Positions 22,342 through 29,764 of a DNA stretch of 38,999 bases are shown piece after piece. The stretch comes from an uncultured Armatimonadota bacterium (GTDB lineage Bacteria; Armatimonadota; Fimbriimonadia; Fimbriimonadales; Fimbriimonadaceae), in the NCBI GenBank assembly GCA_903904815.1, contig CAIVDU010000026.1:1-38999 (forward strand), in the 5' to 3' direction. The number at the start of each line of letters is the position of its first letter. The first letter of the stretch is position 1. The position numbers and the translations under genes were made by a program. The notes beneath the pieces are model-generated. The model ran no database searches, had not been told where the DNA came from, and saw only the letters and a program-made list of their open reading frames with translations.

Positions 22342-24903
22342 CTCGTGGATGGCAGAGACCAACTCTTCAACGCTGTCTGGCTTGTAGACGAACTGATCGA
22401 TCCCGGCTGATTCGGCCATGTCTCGGATCTGATCTGATATGTAGCCCGAAGTGAGCACGATCGGAATTTCCGGGCGAAGGGCTCTGACCGCGTTCGCGAG
22501 GCCGATGCCTGACATGCCGGGCATGTTGTAATCGGTGATGAGGATGTCGAAAATGAAGGGGTCTGCCTGGAATCCAACAAGGGCTTGCTCGGCGTCGGGG
22601 AACGCGGTGACTCGATAGCCTTTCCGTTCTAACGCCCTTTTGACGAGGAATGAAAGAGCCTCCTCATCGTCTACGTAGGCAACCCGGTCGGTAACAATTG
22701 CGGGCTTCGCCGAATTTGCTGGCGCAGGATTGTGCGCGGGAGCGGGCGAAGGCGTCGGAGCGGCGGGGAGGAGAATGCGAAACGTCGTACCCACTCCTAG
22801 GATCGAATCGAAAGAAATTGCGCCAAGATGGCCGACGATAATGTTGCGGGCGACGGCAAGGCCCAGGCCAGTCCCTTGTCCTCTCACCTTCGTAGTGAAG
22901 AAAGGCTCATATGCTCGCTCGGCGGTTTCCGTGTCCATTCCGGCGCCGTTGTCCTTTATCAGGATTTGGGCATAGTCTCCTTCGGAAAGCGAAAGCAGGG
23001 TGGCTTCCGTGGCCGAGAAACGTTTCGAAGAGAGAGTGATTTCAATTCGACCGGAGCGACCTTCCATTGCTTGCCAGGCATTGGTACACAGGTTCACGAT
23101 GACTTGGTGAATTTGGATGGGCTCGGCGACCACCTGGGGGATATCACCCTCGAAAGACGTGGCAAGTTCCACGTTCGCCGGGAGGATCGACCGAAGCATC
23201 GTGGCAATCTCCGAAATCATTCCGGGGAGGGCCACGACTTCTTCCGGTTGCTGTTGTTGGCTGGAAAAGGCAAGGATCTGCTGGACGAGGCTGGTGGCGC
23301 GTGACCCTGCCTTTCTGATCTCTTCTACGCTGGTGAGAGCCGGATGGCCGGGGGGCAGGTCTTCGATCGCTAGCTCGGCATTGCCTCGAATTGCGCTGAG
23401 CAGATTGTTGAAGTCGTGAGCGATTCCTGCGGCCAGAGTTCCGACCGCTTCGAGCTTCTGGGAGTGCATAAGCTTGCGATCCAGCTCACGCTGAGTTTCC
23501 TCCGCCTGTCGTAGGAATTCTTCGGCTTTTTTGCGATCCGTGATGTCCCGGCAGAAGCCCTGCATGGTGCCATCTTCTAACATCTTTGCGCGAACACCGA
23601 TCCAGCAAAGAGAGTCGTCTTTTCGGCGGAGCCGCCATTCACCCTCGACGGTGTCTCCAGAGTTGACTAACTTTAAGCCATCAGCGACTTTGTTGGCGTC
23701 GCTCGCATCCACAAAGCTTGCAATCTGTTTTCCGATGATCTCTTCTGGTTGACGCCCGATCATGGCCGCCCCGGCTGGATTGATATCTAGACAGATTCCG
23801 CTGGTTTCAACAATGATGATTCCGTCGACGGCGCCCACGACCAGCGATCGATATCGCTCCTCGCTGTCCCTAATGACCTGCTTGCTTGCCTGAAGTTGAC
23901 GTTGGGCCTCGATGAGCCGAGCTCGTTCTGAGAGGAGGACATTTTGTCGGATAAGGGCGATGCACACGACACAGGCCATACCCCCTTCCACCACGCCCTG
24001 AATCGCCGATGTGACTCCAGGCACCGTTCGGCTGAAGATGAAGGCGAATCCGGTCAGTAGGACGATCAGGAGCGGTTCCAACCGTTGTACGGACTCGTAG
24101 GCAAGAATCAGCTTTGGATTGGCAGACGGCCTTGCCCTCAAATTCATCGCCCCGATTCCAAGCGTGATCGCGACGACCGAGAACAGACCGTTGAACCAGG
24201 TGCCGGGCTGCAGAGTCCCGGCGATCAAGTAGATGTTCCAGATGAACCAGAGGGTTGCGCTGCCCACCATCGAGGCTAGGAAAAGGATCCATCCTCGATC
24301 GGGATCCGAACGCAGGGCAAGAGTCGCCACCGTTCCGAGGCTGATCGTCGCGAAGAATCCGACGGGAAAAATGGCGGCGGTCGCTATTTGAGGAATATTG
24401 CTGCCAGCGGCCGAAGGCAAAAACACGGTCATGGCCACCATGCCGAACGCCAAGGTCAGCCCCAGAGCGTCGAGGTATGCCATCGAGACTTCTCGACGCG
24501 GAAGGTCAGCCCTGAGCGAGTGGGCAATGGCGCGCAGAAAACAAGGCACCATCAGGAAGTAAAGGATTTCCGCAGGGCCGACACCCTTCCAGCCGAAAAC
24601 CGCCTGAAGGTCGAACACGACCTGACCCGCCGCCACGCAGGTGCACCCAATCGCACTCCAACGTCTCGCCGGCAGGTCCTTCGGCGACGCGTTTTTACAA
24701 CCCAGCCATACTAGCGCCGCACTGGCGAAGTAGGCGATGGTCCAGTGGACGTTATCGAAAACGCCCTTAAGATTTGGGGTCGCCGTATCGTGAGCGGCCA
24801 ACACGAAAGCGACGATCAGGGCGGTGGAGACGGCCAGAAGCCAACTTGCAACCACGAACGTCCTTCGCTCGTGCGCACCCAGAATCCATCGCAAAACCTT
24901 CAA
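22321..24903 (-). CDS. Membrane PAS hybrid histidine kinase with C-terminal receiver
   Basis: 860 residues. Nine or so transmembrane segments (about 16-330) form a large sensor region with no recognised domain. Then PAS (about 345-455, with SLVVGAVDGIIIVETSGICLDINPAG and FCRDITDRKKAE), HisKA with His496 in GTLAAGIAHDFNNLLSAI, HATPase_c (about 595-715; NLCTNAWQAME, DNGAGMD, GTGLGLAVARN), a Pro/Ala linker (714-735), and REC with Asp791 in FDILITDYNMPGMSG and Lys in VYKPDS. The HisKA/HATPase type is the NtrB-like HDFNN class. The start is TTG 24903, the only start near the first membrane helix in frame. No partner regulator gene is adjacent. Confidence 0.88.
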   Translation of the reverse strand: MKVLRWILGAHERRTFVVASWLLAVSTALIVAFVLAAHDTATPNLKGVFDNVHWTIAYFASAALVWLGCKNASPKDLPARRWSAIGCTCVAAGQVVFDLQAVFGWKGVGPAEILYFLMVPCFLRAIAHSLRADLPRREVSMAYLDALGLTLAFGMVAMTVFLPSAAGSNIPQIATAAIFPVGFFATISLGTVATLALRSDPDRGWILFLASMVGSATLWFIWNIYLIAGTLQPGTWFNGLFSVVAITLGIGAMNLRARPSANPKLILAYESVQRLEPLLIVLLTGFAFIFSRTVPGVTSAIQGVVEGGMACVVCIALIRQNVLLSERARLIEAQRQLQASKQVIRDSEERYRSLVVGAVDGIIIVETSGICLDINPAGAAMIGRQPEEIIGKQIASFVDASDANKVADGLKLVNSGDTVEGEWRLRRKDDSLCWIGVRAKMLEDGTMQGFCRDITDRKKAEEFLRQAEETQRELDRKLMHSQKLEAVGTLAAGIAHDFNNLLSAIRGNAELAIEDLPPGHPALTSVEEIRKAGSRATSLVQQILAFSSQQQQPEEVVALPGMISEIATMLRSILPANVELATSFEGDIPQVVAEPIQIHQVIVNLCTNAWQAMEGRSGRIEITLSSKRFSATEATLLSLSEGDYAQILIKDNGAGMDTETAERAYEPFFTTKVRGQGTGLGLAVARNIIVGHLGAISFDSILGVGTTFRILLPAAPTPSPAPAHNPAPANSAKPAIVTDRVAYVDDEEALSFLVKRALERKGYRVTAFPDAEQALVGFQADPFIFDILITDYNMPGMSGIGLANAVRALRPEIPIVLTSGYISDQIRDMAESAGIDQFVYKPDSVEELVSAIHELAGQAR

Positions 24904-25314
24904 ATCGTGTTCTCGTTATGAGTGCGCCGTGCGCGCACGCCTCGGTTTGAGGTGAATTCGGCGACACTCACGCGTTTGCCGTAGGTGGAATTATAGGCAA
25001 TCGATTGAGTATTTGCACTCTCCCATTCTTGCGAAACCATAGACAATATTGCGCCTGCAAAGTGAGTTCGCCGGTTACGGGAGCTAGGTCCAAGCTGAGG
25101 CATGCTGGAAGGGGACAGGCGGCCATGCGCCGGCCCAAAATTAAGTCCATTTGGCGGTACCGAATGCCAATGCCGGGTGAGGCGTGAAGAAGCTGGGCCG
25201 CCTCAACAACCTTCATGCCGGGTGCCAGACCTTCGGCTACTTAGGATTTTTCGTGAACCCTTGAGTAACGGGGATCTACTCGGCACCCGCTTTCTCCTGG
25301 TATCTCGCTGAGCC
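24904..25314. other. Gap upstream of the hybrid kinase
   Basis: Contains a TATAAT on the minus strand at 24990-24995, about 87 nt before the kinase start and the best promoter candidate for it (no clear -35). A GC-rich symmetrical stretch lies around 24925-24940. Frames of 60-82 codons occur on both strands, but none has a supporting ribosome site or recognisable protein. Confidence 0.4.
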
Positions 25315-25950
25315 CTATTCCAGAGCAGACTCTTGGGCTTTCCAGAAAAATGATGCGATTGCACCGCCAACCAGTGGGCCTACAATTGGGATCCAGATGT
25401 TCGACCAGGAGCCACCACCCTGGGTGGCGTGAAGGACAGTCGCCCCGATGCCGACAGCTGGATTGAATGCCCCACCAGATACCGGCCCACCAGCAATTGC
25501 CGCCACAACGATGGTGAAACCGATCGCGAGGCCATAGAATCCTTTGCCCTCGGTTTTCTTGGACGCGGCCGTGTTCATGACGACAAGAACCAATGCCATG
25601 GTGAAGATGATCTCCACCAGGAGCGCTTTTACGGCATCGTATCCTGCCCCTGGTTCGATCGCGACGGTCTTGCCAGTGATGTAAGCACCGAGACCGAATG
25701 CGAGAACTCCAGCCACGATTTGCGCGACGACGTAAGAGACAAAGTCTTTCGAGTCGATCTTCTTCTGCAAGAACAACCCAAAGGAGACCGCCGGGTTGTA
25801 ATGGGCTCCAGATCGGTGACCACCCATGTAAACCATCACCATTAGCGCCCCGCCAATCGCCAGAGGCGCCAGGGGCGAGCCACCTACCGCCGCCAACGAA
25901 ATCGCAAACAGAAATATGAACGTACCAACAAACTCCGTGAACACCTTCAT
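25315..25950 (-). CDS. Aquaporin / MIP-family channel
   Basis: 211 residues with six transmembrane helices and the two half-helix NPA motifs: SGAHYNPAVSF (about 53-63) and SGGAFNPAVGIG (about 155-166). It conducts water or small neutral solutes across the inner membrane. The second NPA is followed by Val, not the Arg of the usual aromatic/arginine filter, so selectivity may be wider than in classic water channels. The ATG at 25950 is chosen because GAGGAGGT (25955-25962) sits 4 nt before it, the best Shine-Dalgarno in the window; a longer frame to 26415 lacks support. A 13-codon ORF and hairpin repeat copy D lie upstream on the same strand. Confidence 0.9.
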   Translation of the reverse strand: MKVFTEFVGTFIFLFAISLAAVGGSPLAPLAIGGALMVMVYMGGHRSGAHYNPAVSFGLFLQKKIDSKDFVSYVVAQIVAGVLAFGLGAYITGKTVAIEPGAGYDAVKALLVEIIFTMALVLVVMNTAASKKTEGKGFYGLAIGFTIVVAAIAGGPVSGGAFNPAVGIGATVLHATQGGGSWSNIWIPIVGPLVGGAIASFFWKAQESALE

Positions 25951-26041
25951 CGCTACCTCCTCGTCGAAGCACATCACTGCGGCAAGACCACCCACCTCGG
26001 ATTGCCAGTATCTACATCTTTGGGCCCAAGCCGTTATTTCA

Positions 26042-26105
26042 ATGGACTTTTGCAAGTTCGACTGAATCCTCTCCCCTGTCCCCTTTTGCAAGGGCGAGAG
26101 AACTA
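26042..26105. repeat. Intergenic C-rich/G-rich hairpin repeat, copy D
   Basis: ATGGACTTTTGCAAGTTCGA, then CTGAATCCTCTCCCCTGTCC and CCTTTTGCAAGGGCGAGAGA. It shares the ATGGACTTTT flank with copy A and the CCTCTCCCC core; the outer arms CTCTC and GAGAG and inner CCCTT and AAGGG still pair. It is the most diverged copy. Confidence 0.65.
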
Positions 26106-26144
26106 GCTCGGTAGGTTCAGCATTGTGTTCAAGATGTAGGTCAT
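26103..26144 (-). CDS. 13-codon mini-ORF with strong ribosome site upstream of the aquaporin gene
   Basis: ATG at 26144 is preceded by GAGGAGG (26151-26157) at a 6-nt spacing. The peptide is MTYILNTMLNLPS and its stop coincides with the edge of hairpin repeat copy D. It lies about 150 bp upstream of the aquaporin start on the same strand. It could be a leader peptide, or the truncated start of a gene interrupted by the repeat. The rest of 26145-26299 shows nothing more. Confidence 0.35.
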   Translation of the reverse strand: MTYILNTMLNLPS

Positions 26145-26299
26145 GACAAGCCTCCTCGATTAGGGGCCGGGTTTGACCGCGCTTAAGAATCACTATTACG
26201 GACGGGCAGAGCTGTAACTTCGCACTTCGGCGGGATTCGAAACTGCAGGAAGTTGTACCTAGCAGCCGAAGGATCGCATCGTAAGCTACAAATATACAC

Positions 26300-27091
26300 A
26301 TGAGCGACTTGCATGGCGTAGCCAAGAGAGGGGACCCATTCCGACTTAGGGAACTTCTTGAGCAGGGCGCTGACCCGAACGAAAAGCGCACTTTTGATGC
26401 TGGTACACCGCTCATGCTGGCCGCAGACTACCGGCGACGGATCAACATGAAAGTGTTGCTGAGCTTTGGCGCCGACCTCAATTTGGCTGACAAATACGGT
26501 CAGACAGCGCTTGGACATGCTTCGAGCTTGGAGTTGAAGCGACTGTTGCTCGAAAATGGCGCCCTTCCCGATGCGGGATTCTACGGGGATATGACGGAGG
26601 CAGCTTTCGCCGCGACCTTTGCTTGTTGGGAGGTAGTAGACCTGTTGCTCGAATTCGGAGCGGATCCCGAGGCTAAGAACCGGGACGGTCGCTCGGTGAA
26701 GGAACTGCGGAATGACCCGCTCACACGTGATGTTAGTTCTTTCCAGAGAGCTCGACTTGAACATCAAGAAGATCCAAGCGGTTTCGTGCTGCTGGCGAGT
26801 AAGAATCTGACTCTAACCCCTGAGCAGTACTTGGCAAAGCATCCGGACCTCTTTTGCTGGTCGCTCCATACTAGGCCCTGTAGCGATGCCTCTCTCAATG
26901 CTTGGGCTCTAGGAGTTGCAGACCTTCTTGCACAACCCGACCTGCGGGCCGCATGCTTCGCTAAACATCTCTCGGGAGAAGAGTTGAACAAGGGACTTCG
27001 AACGCTCGAAGCCCAAAAGCGGCGGAAGGCGCGGCAAGATGAACTTGACCGACTAGAGGCAGAGTTCGAGGCGATGTACTTTTCGAGTTAG
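26300..27091 (+). CDS. Ankyrin-repeat protein
   Basis: 263 residues. The N-terminal part (about 1-135) holds three to four ankyrin repeats: DLHGVAKRGDPFRLRELLEQGADPN, GTPLMLAADYRRRINMKVLLSFGADLN, GQTALGHASSLELKRLLLENGALPD and TFACWEVVDLLLEFGADPEAKNRDG (each quoted across the repeat ends LLxxGADPN). The remaining half (140-263) is helical and not recognised, ending in a charged coiled coil (EAQKRRKARQDELDRLEAEFEAMYF). There is no signal peptide, so it is probably a cytoplasmic protein-binding adaptor. The ATG at 26300 follows a TACAAA/TATACA stretch within 8 nt, again a leaderless look. Partners are unknown. Confidence 0.8.
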   Translation: MSDLHGVAKRGDPFRLRELLEQGADPNEKRTFDAGTPLMLAADYRRRINMKVLLSFGADLNLADKYGQTALGHASSLELKRLLLENGALPDAGFYGDMTEAAFAATFACWEVVDLLLEFGADPEAKNRDGRSVKELRNDPLTRDVSSFQRARLEHQEDPSGFVLLASKNLTLTPEQYLAKHPDLFCWSLHTRPCSDASLNAWALGVADLLAQPDLRAACFAKHLSGEELNKGLRTLEAQKRRKARQDELDRLEAEFEAMYFSS

Positions 27092-27237
27092 ACCAACTCA
27101 GTTCTTGCTCGATCGATGAGTCTCGTGACACGGTCGTGAGTGATGTCCGGAAGATGAGTCAACAAATAGGCAGCCATGTTGTCTCACGGTCTTTTCTTCG
27201 TTCGGCTTGCCGCATTGTTCCGATGATCGTTGGCCGC

Positions 27238-27577
27238 TTAAGAGTGCACGCGTGGTGAGGCAGTGTCTTGAAATATTTCGGCTTTGTGGGTTGTTTGGAG
27301 CATCGATCGAATGGAATCGGCGTCGAGTTGAGACTCGGTCTGATTGATTGCAGAAGTCAGGTCATGATGCGCGGTAGCTAGCCTTTGGATGGCTTTGCTT
27401 CTGGACACTCGGTTGGAAGCGATCAGAAAGGCCGAAAGCAAGGCGATGGCGTACAGCAGGATGGTCCAAGATTGCCTTCTTCCACTTGGCCGGCTCCTCT
27501 TGCCGCTTTACCAATGTACACGGGTGGATTGTGAGTGAATTCATCGAGGGCCCTAGGACTCGTCGGCCCGTTTCCAA
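27238..27577 (-). pseudogene. Possible small membrane protein gene with a frameshift
   Basis: In one minus-strand frame, TILLYAIALLSAFLIASN forms a clear transmembrane helix followed by a polar helical tail (SKAIQRLATAHHDLTSAIN to the stop at 27238), but no ATG, GTG or TTG precedes the helix before an upstream stop. The neighbouring frame, from ATG 27577, supplies a start and a basic pre-membrane segment (VKRQEEPAKWKKAIL) that would fit in front. A single-base shift near 27465-27485 would join them. It is either a frameshifted gene, a sequencing error or chance. The rest of 27092-27607 holds no other gene. Confidence 0.25.
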
Positions 27578-27592
27578 AATCTCCAGGCTCGG

Positions 27593-27598
27593 TAAACT
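27593..27598 (+). promoter_or_regulatory. -10 box (TAAACT) of the housekeeping operon
   Basis: TAAACT ends 9 nt before the ATG at 27608; no Shine-Dalgarno is seen. Confidence 0.35.
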
Positions 27599-27607
27599 CT
27601 GGGTCTT

Positions 27608-28357
27608 ATGTCGCCGCGGCTTGCGTTCGCCATCGAGGCTGCTTACCGTGCAGGTCGGCTCACCCTACAATATTTCCAAACTGGGGCGGAGGTCGAGACG
27701 AAGTCCGACCAGACGCCGGTCACCGCAGCTGACCGGGGCGCCGAGCGGCTGATCCGCGAGTTGATTGCCCAACACTATCCCGAGGACGCGATTCTTGGCG
27801 AGGAGGAGGGCGGTTCGGGCGCGCCTGACCGGTGGGTGATCGATCCGATCGACGGAACGAAGTCTTTCGTTTCGGGTGTTCCCCTGTATGCGACGCTGGT
27901 TAGCTACGAAGTTGCGGGGGAGCCGGTCGTGGGGGTTTGCTACTTCCCTGCTCTGGACGAAATGCTTTACGCGGAAGTTGGCCAAGGGGCCTTCTGCAAT
28001 GGACGTCCGGCACGAGTGTCGACCAAATCGGAAGTCGGGGGCAGCGTGTTCTCCTGCGGCGGTCTGAATTCGATGAAGAAGCACGGGCGTTTGAAGGGTT
28101 TCGAAAAGCTCTCCGATGAGGCATTGGCTACTCGTTCTTGGAGCGACGCCTACGGTCACGCTTTGGTAGCCACTGGTCGTATCGAGGCGATGGTCGACCC
28201 GATCGTGAACGCTTGGGATATTTCGGCGGTGAGTTTGATCGTTCGAGAGGCCGGGGGGACGTTTACGGACTTCGCGGGTCGGGAGGCGTTGTCGAACGAG
28301 GCCATCAGTTCCAATGGACTCCTGCACGGCAAGGTCCTTGAGGTGTTCAGGGGTTGA
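27608..28357 (+). CDS. Inositol monophosphatase-family phosphatase, histidinol-phosphatase (HisN)-like
   Basis: 249 residues. Li-sensitive phosphatase fold with metal ligands in GEEEGG (Glu65-67), WVIDPIDGTKSF (Asp79, Asp82) and NAWDIS (Asp204), plus TAADRGAE (41-48). The pattern WSDAYGHALVATGRIEAMVDP matches the HisN-type histidinol-phosphatases, which remove phosphate from histidinol phosphate in histidine synthesis; inositol-1-phosphatase is the alternative. It is the first gene of a six-gene operon with overlapping starts and stops. Confidence 0.85.
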   Translation: MSPRLAFAIEAAYRAGRLTLQYFQTGAEVETKSDQTPVTAADRGAERLIRELIAQHYPEDAILGEEEGGSGAPDRWVIDPIDGTKSFVSGVPLYATLVSYEVAGEPVVGVCYFPALDEMLYAEVGQGAFCNGRPARVSTKSEVGGSVFSCGGLNSMKKHGRLKGFEKLSDEALATRSWSDAYGHALVATGRIEAMVDPIVNAWDISAVSLIVREAGGTFTDFAGREALSNEAISSNGLLHGKVLEVFRG

Positions 28358-28770
28358 GGTTGCTCGGTATCGACTTCGGTTTCAAGCGGATTGGGGTCGC
28401 CATCGGCGAATCCGAAGTCGGCGTCGTGACTCCGAGATCCGCGTTGCAAGCTTCGGGCGCCCTTAAAACCGACGCGAAGTCGATATCGCAGTTTGCCCGT
28501 AAGGAAGAAGTCGAGGGAATCGTCTTGGGGCTGCCGGTCGAGGAGTCAGGCGAGGAAGGGCGAATGGCGCGAATCTGTCGGACGCTCGGCGATCATCTGG
28601 TGGAGTGCGGTGAAAATGTCCACTTCGTGAATGAAATCTATAGCAGTCGCGAGGCGGAAAACACCCTGATCGAGGCCGGAGTTAAAGTTGCCAAGCGAAA
28701 GGAACTTCGCGACGGCGAAGCGGCGAGTGTGATTTTGGAGCGATTCTTCGATGGCCAATCGACGCAATAG
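28354..28770 (+). CDS. ruvX: RuvX/YqgF-family RNase H-fold nuclease (pre-16S rRNA processing)
   Basis: 138 residues, normal length. Starts RLLGIDFGFKRIGVAIGE (the D of GIDFG is the first catalytic Asp), with IVLGLPVEESGEEG, VHFVNEIYSS(R)EAE and ELRDGEAASVILERFF (last catalytic acid in DGEAA). It acts as a nuclease in 16S rRNA 5'-end maturation or as a Holliday junction resolvase. The TTG start overlaps the preceding stop (TTGA), and the gene overlaps mltG by 20 bp; ruvX-mltG is a common neighbour pair. Confidence 0.9.
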   Translation: MRLLGIDFGFKRIGVAIGESEVGVVTPRSALQASGALKTDAKSISQFARKEEVEGIVLGLPVEESGEEGRMARICRTLGDHLVECGENVHFVNEIYSSREAENTLIEAGVKVAKRKELRDGEAASVILERFFDGQSTQ

Positions 28771-29764
28771 GCTTTTCGCGGTTGGCCTGGCCGCTGCCTT
28801 GGTGGTGGGCGGGTTCGGCCTTTGGATTCTGAACGGGGTGACCCCGACCGCGGTGGGGCCGAAACGTTACGTCCGGTATGAGCACGCCTCCAAGCTAGGG
28901 GAGGTGTTAGCCGACCTCGAAAGCAAAGGAGTCGTGAAGGACGCGCGGGCGATGCAGGTTTACGCTTTGCTGACCCGTCATTCGCAATCGGTGACGATCG
29001 GCACCTATTCTCTGGCGCCTGGCATGAGCGCCTCGCGCATCCTAACTATCCTGTCGAGTCCGATTCGGCAAAATGTCCGGATTCCGGAAACGAACTGGGC
29101 GAACCGGACCGCCCACTACTTAGCCAACAAGTCGGTCGTGGACGCGGACGATTACATGCGGCTCGTTCGAGACCCGGCATCGTTTCAGGACCAAGTCTCC
29201 TTCCCGTTGCGAGCCCCATCGCTTGAGGGATATTTGTATCCGGACACCTACGATCTGCCGCCGCTATTGGGAGCACGCGCGGTGATTGTTCGTCAACTCA
29301 AGAACTTCGACAAGAAAGTCTGGAGCCAGGTGCAGCCAGGCGATCTGAATCGAGTGCTGACGATCGCCTCGATGGTCCAGATGGAATCGGGACGGTCTCG
29401 CGATTTGGACAAGATCGCCGGGGTGATCGAGAATCGATTGGCAAAGAAGATGCCGCTACAGATCGATTCCACGTTGCTATACGGAATTCAGAAGTGGCGA
29501 AGGCTCACGTTCGCCGACTACCGAAAGATCGATTCGCCTTACAACACTTACACCCACACCGGCTTGCCGCCCGGACCGATCTGTTCGCCGACTATCGCCA
29601 GCATCGAGGCGGCCCTGCATCCGGCGCATCACGATTATCTGTACTACGTGGCACTGCCGGATGGGGAGACCCTGTTCAGCAAGGACTACAAGGAGCACCT
29701 GAAAAAGATTAAGGAACGGAAGAGAGAACTGGCACAGTTGAACTCCAAAGTGAAGGCAAGATGA
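28751..29764 (+). CDS. mltG: Endolytic murein transglycosylase MltG
   Basis: 337 residues. Single N-terminal transmembrane helix (about 8-28), a LysM-like subdomain (about 40-105), and the YceG catalytic domain with LEGYLYPDTY (158-167) and catalytic Glu212 in IASMVQMESG. The sequence after it, VIENRLAKKMPLQIDSTLLYG and IDSPYNTYTHTGLPPGPICSPT, is family-typical. It cleaves nascent glycan strands and sets their length in the periplasm. It overlaps ruvX at its start and the YqeG-GtrA gene by 4 bp at its end. Confidence 0.92.
   Translation: MANRRNRLFAVGLAAALVVGGFGLWILNGVTPTAVGPKRYVRYEHASKLGEVLADLESKGVVKDARAMQVYALLTRHSQSVTIGTYSLAPGMSASRILTILSSPIRQNVRIPETNWANRTAHYLANKSVVDADDYMRLVRDPASFQDQVSFPLRAPSLEGYLYPDTYDLPPLLGARAVIVRQLKNFDKKVWSQVQPGDLNRVLTIASMVQMESGRSRDLDKIAGVIENRLAKKMPLQIDSTLLYGIQKWRRLTFADYRKIDSPYNTYTHTGLPPGPICSPTIASIEAALHPAHHDYLYYVALPDGETLFSKDYKEHLKKIKERKRELAQLNSKVKAR

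Noticed and set aside
24968-25216. 82-codon minus-strand ORF upstream of the hybrid kinase
   Set aside because: No ribosome site, overlaps other frames of similar length and a likely promoter region, and the product is not recognisable.
25951-26415. N-terminal extension of the aquaporin frame
   Set aside because: The extension runs through hairpin repeat D and lacks MIP sequence; the strong Shine-Dalgarno at 25955-25962 fixes the start at 25950.
26300-27091. Ankyrin protein as part of a defence or effector system
   Set aside because: No toxin, nuclease or secretion-linked domain or partner gene is visible; the C-terminal half is simply unrecognised.
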